64,000 bases of DNA from Pseudarthrobacter raffinosi (GTDB lineage: Bacteria > Actinomycetota > Actinomycetes > Actinomycetales > Micrococcaceae), in NCBI RefSeq assembly GCF_023913735.1, contig NZ_JAMXBH010000001.1:329559-393558 (forward strand), in the 5' to 3' direction. Below the pieces are notes generated by a model that saw only the letters and a program-made list of their open reading frames with translations, had not been told where the DNA came from and made no database searches. Position numbers and translations under genes: made by a program. Of this stretch, positions 24,183 through 31,154 are shown piece after piece. The first letter of the stretch is position 1. Each line of letters starts with the position of its first letter.

Positions 24183-24656
24183 CTAAGCGTCTCCGGATCC
24201 CCGCTCGAGCAGCGGCTGGATGCGGAACGGGATGAGTTCGCTCATGGCCAGTGCGGTGTCCGTCCTGTCCACTCCATCGCACGCCAGGATTTTCCCGTTG
24301 ATCCGGAAGAGGTCCTCGGCGTCCAGGGCCACTACCCGGAGCAGGAGGTCAGCAGAGCCGGTGAGGCCGTAGCCTTCCAGGATTTCCGGAATGCCGGCGA
24401 GGTCATGGGCCAGCTGTCCCAGTTTCTGCTGCTGGACGTGGACGGAAATGAACGCCATGAGCGGATAGCCCAGGGATGCCGGGTTGATACGCCGTTCGAA
24501 CGACAGGAAGACGTGTTTTTTCTCCAGCTGGGCCATGCGCGCCTGCACGGTGTTCCGGGACAGCCCCAGCTTCTGGGCCAACGCCACCACGGTCCGCCGG
24601 GGGTCGCGGGCAAGGGCCGAGAGCAGCCGTGTGTCTGTGCCATCCAAAGCTTGCAT
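24183..24656 (-). CDS. Lrp/AsnC-family regulator, likely of the branched-chain oxoacid dehydrogenase operon
   Basis: A 157-residue Lrp-type regulator. The N-terminal winged helix-turn-helix is LLSALARDPRRTVVALAQKL followed by GLSRNTVQARMAQLEK, and the C-terminal RAM ligand domain contains AFISVHVQQQ and GLTGSADLLLRVVALDAEDL. Lrp/AsnC proteins respond to amino acids, often leucine. It is divergent from bkdABC with a ~195-bp gap, the classic BkdR arrangement. The ATG at 24656 is preferred; an upstream start at 24674 would extend into the operator. Repeats of ATGCGCA flank the start and may be its own sites. Confidence 0.9.
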   Translation of the reverse strand: MQALDGTDTRLLSALARDPRRTVVALAQKLGLSRNTVQARMAQLEKKHVFLSFERRINPASLGYPLMAFISVHVQQQKLGQLAHDLAGIPEILEGYGLTGSADLLLRVVALDAEDLFRINGKILACDGVDRTDTALAMSELIPFRIQPLLERGSGDA

Positions 24657-24708
24657 AATGCGCAACGTTAGCACGGTGAGGGCAGTGCAAACAGGGCATT
24701 ATGCGCAG
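24653..24708. promoter_or_regulatory. pair of Lrp-operator candidates
   Basis: GCATAATGCGCAA (24653-24665) and GCATTATGCGCAG (24696-24708) are near-identical direct repeats 43 bp apart, about four helical turns. The first covers the lrp start codon, which would fit autoregulation. Confidence 0.4.
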
Positions 24709-24740
24709 TATCCGCCGCGGTGGTTGTACCCATTGAGCAT

Positions 24741-24756
24741 TGTGAGTAGGGTCACA
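24741..24756. promoter_or_regulatory. perfect CRP/GlxR-type site upstream of bkdABC
   Basis: TGTGAGTAGGGTCACA matches TGTGA-N6-TCACA exactly, and symmetry extends to ATTGTGA...TCACAAT (24739-24758). It lies ~95 bp upstream of the E1alpha start, in the lrp-bkd divergent promoter, a typical activator position. Confidence 0.75.
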
Positions 24757-24851
24757 ATTATCCGGGGCAACGGCGCCCGGGCGGCCGGCGGCGGGCGGGA
24801 CCACAAGTCCCCAGGCTCCGGTCAAACGACGTGAGAAGGTTGCGTGCCATC

Positions 24852-25961
24852 GTGTCTACAGACAGGAACCTGATCCAGCTGGTTACCCCGGCAGGGGAGC
24901 GGATCAGCCACCCGGAGTTCGATCCCTGGGTGAAGGACATCGGGGATGAGCAGTTGTGTTCCCTCTACGAGGACCTGACGGTCATCCGGCGGATCGATGT
25001 TGAGGCCACCGCCCTCCAGCGTCAGGGCGAGCTCGGACTTTGGCCCCCGTTGCTGGGGCAGGAGGCGGCGCAAGTCGGTTCCGGCAGGGCTCTGCGCGAG
25101 GACGACTTTGTCTTCTCCAGCTACCGGGAAAACGGTGTGGCGTACTGCCGCGGCGTGGACCTGACGGACATTACGCGGGTGTGGCGTGGCACGGCCTCCT
25201 CCGGGTGGGATCCGTACTCCGTGAATATGGCCACCCCGCAGATCATTATCGGCGCGCAGACCCTGCATGCCACCGGTTACGCCATGGGCATCCAGAACGA
25301 CGGCGCCGACTCGGTGGCGGTGACATACTTCGGTGACGGTGCCACCAGCGAAGGCGACGTCAACGAGGCCATGGTCTTTGCCGCCAGCTTCCAGGCACCC
25401 GTGGTCTTCTTCTGCTCGAACAACCACTGGGCAATTTCGGAGCCCGTGCGGTTGCAGTCCCACATTCAGATCGCGGACCGGGCCAGCGGATTCGGCATTC
25501 CGAGCCTCCGGGTGGACGGCAATGATGTGCTGGCCGTTATGGCAGCCACGCGCGTGGCATTGGACCGTGCCCGGCACGGTGGCGGACCCACCTTCATCGA
25601 AGCGGTCACCTACCGTATGGGACCGCACACCACCGCCGACGATCCCACCCGCTACCGTGACGCCAATGAACTGGAGGACTGGGCTGCGAAGGACCCCATC
25701 CTGCGGGTCAAGGCCCTGCTGGAACGCAAAGGACTCCTCACGGATGAGGTCCAACAGCACGTTCACAACAAGGCAGAGTCAGTCGCCCGCGAACTCCGTT
25801 CAGGCTGCATCGGCATGCCGGATCCGGAGCCGATGGACATCTTCAAGCACGTGTACAGCGAGCCCAACTCGTGGCTGGACCGGCAGCAGGACCACTACGC
25901 CCGTTACCTGGCTTCCTTCGGCGATCCCGCGGGAGCCACCTCAGAAGAAGGTGCACGCTGA
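24852..25961 (+). CDS. bkdA: branched-chain 2-oxoacid dehydrogenase E1 alpha subunit
   Basis: With E1beta this thiamine-diphosphate enzyme decarboxylates the 2-oxoacids of Leu, Ile and Val and acylates the E2 lipoyl group. The 369-residue protein has the ThDP/Mg motif as YFGDGATSEGDVNEAMVFAA ending in CSNN, the phosphorylation-loop-like YRMGPHTTADDPTRYR, and the entry motif RRIDVEATALQRQGELGLWP. The GTG at 24852 is chosen because AGAAGG lies upstream and the product then starts MSTDRNLIQLV; a GTG at 24831 in frame is the alternative. The stop overlaps the E1beta ATG by one base. Confidence 0.93.
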   Translation: MSTDRNLIQLVTPAGERISHPEFDPWVKDIGDEQLCSLYEDLTVIRRIDVEATALQRQGELGLWPPLLGQEAAQVGSGRALREDDFVFSSYRENGVAYCRGVDLTDITRVWRGTASSGWDPYSVNMATPQIIIGAQTLHATGYAMGIQNDGADSVAVTYFGDGATSEGDVNEAMVFAASFQAPVVFFCSNNHWAISEPVRLQSHIQIADRASGFGIPSLRVDGNDVLAVMAATRVALDRARHGGGPTFIEAVTYRMGPHTTADDPTRYRDANELEDWAAKDPILRVKALLERKGLLTDEVQQHVHNKAESVARELRSGCIGMPDPEPMDIFKHVYSEPNSWLDRQQDHYARYLASFGDPAGATSEEGAR

Positions 25962-26971
25962 TGACCCAGATGACCTTTGCCCGCGCCATCAATTCCGGCC
26001 TGCGCAAATCCCTTGAAAACGATCCAAAAGTCATCCTCATGGGCGAGGACATCGGTACCCTCGGCGGTGTTTTCCGGGTGACCGACGGCCTCCAGAAGGA
26101 TTTCGGCACCCACCGTGTGGTGGACACCCCGCTGGCCGAGTCGGCCATCATGGGCACCGCCGTCGGCCTCGCCTACCGCGGTTACCGCCCGGTGGTGGAG
26201 ATCCAGTTCGACGGCTTTATCTACCCTGCCTTCGACCAGATCGTGAGCCAGGTGGCAAAGCTGCACTACCGCACCCAGGGGGCCGTGAAGATGCCCATCA
26301 CCATCCGCGTCCCGTTCGGAGGCGGCATCGGCTCACCCGAGCACCACTCCGAGTCGCCCGAGGCGTACTTCACTCATACGTCGGGGCTCCGCGTGGTCAG
26401 CGTCTCCAACCCGCAGGATGCCCACACCGTGATCCAGCAGGCCATCCTGTCCGATGACCCGGTGCTGTACTTCGAACCCAAGCGCCGCTACCACGACAAG
26501 GGTGAAGTGGATGAGGGCATCGATCCGCGCACCGCGCTGCCCATGGACTCCGCCCGCGTTGTCACCGAGGGCACGGACGTGACGCTCGTGGCCTACGGGC
26601 CGTTGGTGAAGACGGCCAAGGACGCAGCAACCGCGGCCGCCGACGAAGGCATCTCCATCGAGGTCATTGACCTGCGCTCGCTGGCACCCGTGGACTACGC
26701 CACCGTTGAAGCATCCGTCCGGAAAACAGGCAGGCTGGTGGTCACCCATGAAGCCGGCCAGTCCGGTGGCCTGGGCGCCGAAGTTGCGGCCAGCATTACC
26801 GAGCGGTGCTTCTATCACCTCGAAACCGCCCCCGTCCGTATCACCGGGTTCGATATTCCCTACCCGTACTCCAAGCTCGAAATGCACCATCTGCCCGGCC
26901 TGGACCGGATCCTCGACGGCGTGGACCGCGCCCTCGGACGCCCGAACTCCCTCAGCGGGTTGGAAGGATGA
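25961..26971 (+). CDS. bkdB: branched-chain 2-oxoacid dehydrogenase E1 beta subunit
   Basis: A 336-residue partner of E1alpha. It has the pyrimidine-binding transketolase-like domain (VILMGEDIGTLGGVFRVTDG; VDTPLAESAIMGTAVGLAYR; FDGFIYPAFDQIVSQVAKL) and the C-terminal transketolase domain (DVTLVAYGPLVKTA; IEVIDLRSLAPVD; THEAGQSGGLGAEVAA). The Glu in MGEDIG is the ThDP-activating acid of this family. The ATG at 25961 overlaps the E1alpha stop (TGATG); its own stop overlaps the E2 start by four bases (ATGA), so the three subunits are tightly coupled. Confidence 0.95.
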   Translation: MTQMTFARAINSGLRKSLENDPKVILMGEDIGTLGGVFRVTDGLQKDFGTHRVVDTPLAESAIMGTAVGLAYRGYRPVVEIQFDGFIYPAFDQIVSQVAKLHYRTQGAVKMPITIRVPFGGGIGSPEHHSESPEAYFTHTSGLRVVSVSNPQDAHTVIQQAILSDDPVLYFEPKRRYHDKGEVDEGIDPRTALPMDSARVVTEGTDVTLVAYGPLVKTAKDAATAAADEGISIEVIDLRSLAPVDYATVEASVRKTGRLVVTHEAGQSGGLGAEVAASITERCFYHLETAPVRITGFDIPYPYSKLEMHHLPGLDRILDGVDRALGRPNSLSGLEG

Positions 26972-28395
26972 GCGCCACCATGATCAAGGAATTCAGGCTC
27001 CCGGACCTCGGCGAAGGCCTCACGGAATCAGAAATCCTCAGCTGGAAGGTGGCAGTGGGGGACACGGTGACGCTGAACCAGGTCATCGCCGAGGTGGAAA
27101 CCGCAAAGGCCGTAGTGGAGCTGCCGTCACCTTTCGCGGGCGTGATCACTGCGCTCCATGAAGAGCCGGGAACAATCGTGGAGGTGGGCAAGCCGATCGT
27201 CTCCTTCGAAGTAGCGGACGACGGCGGCGCCTCACCTTCAGGGGCTGCGCCCGCCGGGGCGGCCACTGCTGCAGCGGGGACCGCGAAACGCGAGCCGAAC
27301 CTGGTTGGGTACGGCGCCGTTGTCGAAAGCTCAGGCCGTCCCGCCCGCCGGGCCCGCACCTTCACAACCCCGGCGGTTGAGCCTGTTCGCGGCCCGGTGG
27401 TTGAGCCTGTCGAAACCGAGCTCGTCGAAACCGAGCCTGTCAGACCCGAAAACCCTGTGCTTGAGCCTGTCGAAACCGACACCGCGGAGCGTCCACGTTC
27501 CACGCCGCCGGTCCGGAAACTGGCCAAGGACCTCGGCGTCGAGCTGGCCGCGGTCGCGGGCACCGGAGCCGGCGGCCTGATCACGCGGGAGGATGTCCAG
27601 AATTTTGTTGGCGGCGGCGAATTGTCGGCACCGGTACGCCATCTTTCCGCCGTATCCGATTCGGTTTTCCCCGCGGGACTGGCGCCACAGGGTGGGCGGG
27701 AAGTCAGGACCCCTATCAAGGGTGTCCGCAAGTTCACGGCCGCCGCGATGGTGGCAAGTGCGTTCACGGCTCCCCACGCGACGGAATTCCTCACGGTGGA
27801 TGTCACGCCCACCATGGACCTGCTGGCCAAGCTGAAGACGAGCCGGGCCTTTTCCGGCTACAAGCTCACGCCGCTGACGCTGGTGGCGAAGGCTGTGCTG
27901 ATCGCGCTGCGGCGGAACCCGTCGCTGAACTCGCGGTGGGAGGAAGTCAGCCAGGAGATCGTGCAGTTCAACTACGTGAACCTGGGCATCGCCGCCGCAA
28001 CTCCGCGCGGGCTCACCGTGCCGAACATCAAGGACGCGGATACCCTGTCGCTGCTGGAACTCTCCGCAGCCCTGACCGGGCTGACCGAGACGGCACGGGC
28101 CGGCAAGACCGCGCCGGCAGACCTGTCCGGCGGTACGATCTCCATCACGAATATCGGGGTCTTCGGCATCGACGCGGGCACTCCCATCCTGAACCCCGGC
28201 GAGGCTGCCATCCTGGCCATGGGGGCCGTGCGGAAAATGCCGTGGGAATTCCAGGATGAGGTGGCCCTGCGCCAGGTCATGACGCTGAGCCTGTCCTTTG
28301 ACCATCGCCTGGTGGACGGGGAGCAGGGTTCGAGGTTCCTCGCCGACGTTGGCGCCATCCTGGCCGAACCCGGCATGGTGCTCACGATGGTCTAA
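26968..28395 (+). CDS. bkdC: 2-oxoacid dehydrogenase E2 (dihydrolipoyl acyltransferase)
   Basis: The E2 core of the complex, 475 residues: a lipoyl domain with lipoyl-lysine K47 in VETAKAVVE, a long linker, a peripheral-subunit-binding domain (about 182-216; VRKLAKDLGVELAAVAGTGA) and the catalytic acyltransferase domain with H446 and D450 in SFDHRLVDG. The linker (about 135-175) is unusual: it contains repeated VEP-VET segments written by in-frame copies of a short dispersed DNA repeat. ATG at 26968 overlaps the E1beta stop; an ATG four codons later is also possible. No E3 (lipoamide dehydrogenase) gene lies in the cluster, so it must be shared from elsewhere. Confidence 0.95.
   Translation: MSATMIKEFRLPDLGEGLTESEILSWKVAVGDTVTLNQVIAEVETAKAVVELPSPFAGVITALHEEPGTIVEVGKPIVSFEVADDGGASPSGAAPAGAATAAAGTAKREPNLVGYGAVVESSGRPARRARTFTTPAVEPVRGPVVEPVETELVETEPVRPENPVLEPVETDTAERPRSTPPVRKLAKDLGVELAAVAGTGAGGLITREDVQNFVGGGELSAPVRHLSAVSDSVFPAGLAPQGGREVRTPIKGVRKFTAAAMVASAFTAPHATEFLTVDVTPTMDLLAKLKTSRAFSGYKLTPLTLVAKAVLIALRRNPSLNSRWEEVSQEIVQFNYVNLGIAAATPRGLTVPNIKDADTLSLLELSAALTGLTETARAGKTAPADLSGGTISITNIGVFGIDAGTPILNPGEAAILAMGAVRKMPWEFQDEVALRQVMTLSLSFDHRLVDGEQGSRFLADVGAILAEPGMVLTMV
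27372..27477. repeat. copies of the GGTTGAGCCTGTCGAAACC repeat inside the E2 linker
   Basis: A full copy lies at 27399-27417 and a near-full copy at 27459-27477 (first bases TGC); partial copies lie around 27372-27390 and 27423-27441. All are in the same orientation and in frame, encoding VEPV-ET-like peptides. A diverged copy stands in an intergenic gap at 34562-34580. Confidence 0.85.
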
Positions 28396-28400
28396 CTCAC

Positions 28401-28463
28401 GAGTTTTTTGTCCAGATAATCCGGGTTTGGGGCGTTTGAACCGCTTTATCTGGGCAAAAACTC
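28401..28463. repeat. imperfect inverted repeat after bkdC
   Basis: GAGTTTTTTGTCCAGATAA (28401-28419) faces TTATCTGGGCAAAAACTC (28446-28463) across a 26-nt loop: one extra T and one mismatch in ~18 pairs. It begins six bases after the E2 stop and may be the bkd terminator or a dispersed palindromic element. Confidence 0.8.
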
Positions 28464-28512
28464 CCGGGTCTGGGCCTGCGCAACGTCCTGCGTCATGTCG
28501 TGATTCGTAAGT

Positions 28513-28570
28513 GCGGTCTTGGCCCGAATTAGCGGTGCTGCCCAGCACCGCTAATGCGGGCCAAGGCCGC
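28513..28570. terminator. long hairpin between convergent bkdC and TetR genes
   Basis: Nested arms ATTAGCGGTGCTG (28528-28540) / CAGCACCGCTAAT (28543-28555), CTTGGCCCG (28518-28526) / CGGGCCAAG (28557-28565) and GCGG (28513-28516) / CCGC (28567-28570) form a stem of about 26 bp with two mismatches. No T tract; probably a bidirectional terminator or REP-like element. Confidence 0.7.
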
Positions 28571-28619
28571 TCCTGTGGCTGGGAGCCTCTGAGGGCCCGC
28601 TCTTGAAATCGTGTCCCGG

Positions 28620-29372
28620 TCAGGAGGCCGGGGGAACGTTCACCGTGAGTGCCGCCAGCGCCATGCTTTCGAGCAGCGGCCGGGCCGTTTTGGGCGCGAT
28701 TTTCCGTCCGTGGTTCCGCACCGAGTGCGGCGTGGAGTTGATCAGGCCGAACGTAGCGTGGGCCCGCATCCGCAGTTCGACGGCGTCGGTGCCCGGATGC
28801 AGCAGCGCCAGGACCTCCACCCAAATCTCCACGTAGTTCCGCTGCAGTGTCCGGACCTCGGACTGGTCCTTCTGACTGAGGTTGCTGAAATCCCGGTCCT
28901 GCACCCGGATCACGTCGGGCTTGCCAAGGGCAAACTCCACTTGGAACCCCACCAGCCGGCGGAGCGCTGCGAGAGGGTCCGTAGTCTCGGCAATGACGCG
29001 CCGGCCGCCGTCGAGCAGCTCGCGGCTGACGGTAAGCAGCAGGTCTCCCAACACCGCCTGCTTGCCCTGGAAGTGGCGATAGACGGCCGGGCCGCTGACA
29101 CCCGCTGCCGCGCCCAGGTCTTCCAGTGATACGCGGTTGAATCCGTGCAGGGCGAAGAGCCCCGCGGCGGCGGCAAGCAGCGCCTGGCGGCGGTTCTCCT
29201 TCGCCTGGCTGCGGGGCGTTCCGGGAGCTGCGTGGGCTGCCGCGGCCGCGGGTGTTCCCGGAGCTGCCGGCGTCGCGGAAGCGGCCTGGGCTGCCGAAAC
29301 GGGTCGTGTTGCCGAGTTCGGATGCTCAGACTGGGCCGGTGCGGACGGCTTGACCGGTCGGGTGGTGGGCAC
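28620..29372 (-). CDS. TetR-family regulator divergent from the leucine-degradation operon
   Basis: A 250-residue TetR protein. After an unusual ~55-residue Ala/Pro/Thr-rich N-terminal extension comes the TetR HTH (RRQALLAAAAGLFALHGFNR then VSLEDLGAAAGVSGPAVYRH and FQGKQAVLGDLL), followed by a ligand-binding helical domain. The GTG at 29372 is well supported by GGAGG seven bases upstream. Divergence from the carboxylase operon and the palindromes between them make it the probable local repressor; an acyl-CoA inducer would fit the family role but is inferred. The extension is not typical of TetR proteins and probably disordered. Confidence 0.9.
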   Translation of the reverse strand: MPTTRPVKPSAPAQSEHPNSATRPVSAAQAASATPAAPGTPAAAAAHAAPGTPRSQAKENRRQALLAAAAGLFALHGFNRVSLEDLGAAAGVSGPAVYRHFQGKQAVLGDLLLTVSRELLDGGRRVIAETTDPLAALRRLVGFQVEFALGKPDVIRVQDRDFSNLSQKDQSEVRTLQRNYVEIWVEVLALLHPGTDAVELRMRAHATFGLINSTPHSVRNHGRKIAPKTARPLLESMALAALTVNVPPAS

Positions 29373-29530
29373 GCTTTTCCTCCTAGGAACAGCAGATTCT
29401 AGCAATGTCTTGTTGTGTTGGACATCACAGTTAATAAAGACTAACCTGAATTCCAGTTATAAAGCATTAACCGAGCTGGCTTCTACGGCTCTCGCCGGAG
29501 CCTTGGTGGCTTTCAATAGATGACGAACGG
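29373..29530. promoter_or_regulatory. AT-rich divergent promoter region, TetR / carboxylase operon
   Basis: This 158-bp gap holds a CRP/GlxR-like site (29414-29429) and, next to it, GTTAATAAAGACTAAC and AACCTGAATTCCAGTT, the latter an imperfect palindrome centred on GAATTC. The palindromes are candidate operators for the adjacent TetR protein. The region is much more AT-rich than its surroundings. Confidence 0.5.
29414..29429. promoter_or_regulatory. CRP/GlxR-type site upstream of the leucine-degradation operon
   Basis: TGTGTTGGACATCACA differs from TGTGA-N6-TCACA at one base. It lies ~102 bp before the carboxylase beta gene, nearly the same distance as the perfect site has from bkdA. Confidence 0.55.
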
Positions 29531-31147
29531 ATGCAGTCGATGGAGACTCTCGCCAGCCGGCTTGATGCCGCAAGTGAAGCGTTTGCTGCAAACAACGCTG
29601 CCCAGCTCGCGCTGGCCGCCGAGCTCCGGACCAGGCTGGCTGAGGCCGCGTTGGGCGGGCCGGAGAAGTCGCGGGAGCGCCATGTGGGGCGCGGGAAGCT
29701 GCTGCCCCGGGAGCGTATTGACCGGCTGCTGGATGATGGCAGCCCGTTCCTGGAGATCGCGCCGCTGGCAGCCAACGGCATGTACAACAACGACTCGCCG
29801 GGAGCCGGGGTTATTGCCGGCATCGGCCTGGTCCACGGCCGCCAGGTGCTCGTGATCTCCAACGACGCCACCGTCAAGGGCGGCACGTACTACCCGATGA
29901 CCGTGAAGAAGCACCTCCGCGCCCAGGAGATAGCGCTGGAGAACCGGCTGCCGTGCATCTATCTGGTGGATTCGGGCGGGGCGTTCCTCCCGAAGCAGGA
30001 CGAAGTTTTTCCCGACAAGGAGCATTTCGGCCGGATCTTCTTCAACCAGGCCAGGATGTCCGCGGCAAAGATCCCGCAGATCGCCTCCGTGATGGGCTCC
30101 TGCACCGCCGGCGGCGCTTACGTTCCGGCCATGAGCGATGAGACGGTGATCGTGCGGAACCAGGGCACTATCTTCCTGGGCGGTCCGCCGCTGGTGAAGG
30201 CTGCCATCGGGGAGATCGTCACGGCGGAGGAACTGGGCGGCGGTGACGTGCACTCGAAAATCTCCGGCGTCACCGACCACCTGGCGGAGAACGATGAGCA
30301 TGCCCTGCAGATCGTCCGGGACATCGTCTCCACCCTGCCGAGGCCGGCTGCCCCTGCCTGGGATGTGGACACCGTCGTCGAGCCCCTCGCGGATCCGGCG
30401 GAGTTGTACGGCGCCGTCCCGACGGACGTCAACGCGCAATACGACGTCCACGAGGTCATTGCCCGGCTGGTGGACGGCAGCAGGTTCCACGAGTTCAAGA
30501 AGGAGTACGGCACCACCCTGGTCACGGGTTTTGCCAGGCTGCACGGGCACCCGGTGGGGATCGTGGCCAACAACGGCGTGCTCTTCAGCGAGTCCTCGCT
30601 CAAGGGCGCGCACTTCATCGAACTCTGCGACCAGCGCGGCATTCCGCTTATTTTCCTGCAGAACATTTCCGGGTTCATGGTGGGCAGGGATTCCGAGCAG
30701 GGTGGCATTGCCAAAAACGGCGCCAAGATGGTCACCGCCGTCGCCACTGCCCGGGTGCCCAAGCTGACCGTCGTCATCGGCGGGTCCTTCGGCGCCGGCA
30801 ACTACTCCATGTGCGGGCGGGCGTATTCGCCGCGCTTCCTGTGGATGTGGCCGGCAAGCCGCATCTCGGTGATGGGAGGGAACCAAGCCTCCGGCGTTCT
30901 CGCAACCGTCAAGCGTGACCAGTACGAGTCCCGTGGCGAGGAATGGTCCGCCGAGGACGAGGAAGCCTTCAAGGCCCCGATCAAACAGCAATACGAGGAC
31001 CAGGGCAGCCCGTACTATTCCACCGCCCGCCTCTGGGACGACGGCGTGATCGACCCCGCGGATACCCGCACCGTCCTGGGACTGGCACTCGACGTCGTCT
31101 CCCGCACCCCCCTGCCGGAGACCTCCTTCGGCCTTTTCCGGATGTGA
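29531..31147 (+). CDS. methylcrotonyl-CoA carboxylase-type carboxyltransferase (beta) subunit
   Basis: A 538-residue acyl-CoA carboxylase carboxyltransferase with N- and C-terminal crotonase-fold halves. [45 protein letters not shown] and [27 protein letters not shown] are typical of the methylcrotonyl-CoA branch (compare mycobacterial AccD1) rather than the propionyl-CoA branch. It transfers the carboxyl from biotin to 3-methylcrotonyl-CoA in leucine breakdown. The biotin-carrying alpha subunit follows 7 bases later. The start could be ATG 29531 or 29540; neither has a strong ribosome-binding site. Confidence 0.92.
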   Translation: MQSMETLASRLDAASEAFAANNAAQLALAAELRTRLAEAALGGPEKSRERHVGRGKLLPRERIDRLLDDGSPFLEIAPLAANGMYNNDSPGAGVIAGIGLVHGRQVLVISNDATVKGGTYYPMTVKKHLRAQEIALENRLPCIYLVDSGGAFLPKQDEVFPDKEHFGRIFFNQARMSAAKIPQIASVMGSCTAGGAYVPAMSDETVIVRNQGTIFLGGPPLVKAAIGEIVTAEELGGGDVHSKISGVTDHLAENDEHALQIVRDIVSTLPRPAAPAWDVDTVVEPLADPAELYGAVPTDVNAQYDVHEVIARLVDGSRFHEFKKEYGTTLVTGFARLHGHPVGIVANNGVLFSESSLKGAHFIELCDQRGIPLIFLQNISGFMVGRDSEQGGIAKNGAKMVTAVATARVPKLTVVIGGSFGAGNYSMCGRAYSPRFLWMWPASRISVMGGNQASGVLATVKRDQYESRGEEWSAEDEEAFKAPIKQQYEDQGSPYYSTARLWDDGVIDPADTRTVLGLALDVVSRTPLPETSFGLFRM

Positions 31148-31154
31148 GCCAGCC

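Noticed and set aside
27372..27477. Frameshift or assembly error in bkdC linker
   Set aside because: The frame stays open through all repeat copies and the downstream PSBD and catalytic domains are intact, so the repeats are tolerated in-frame insertions.
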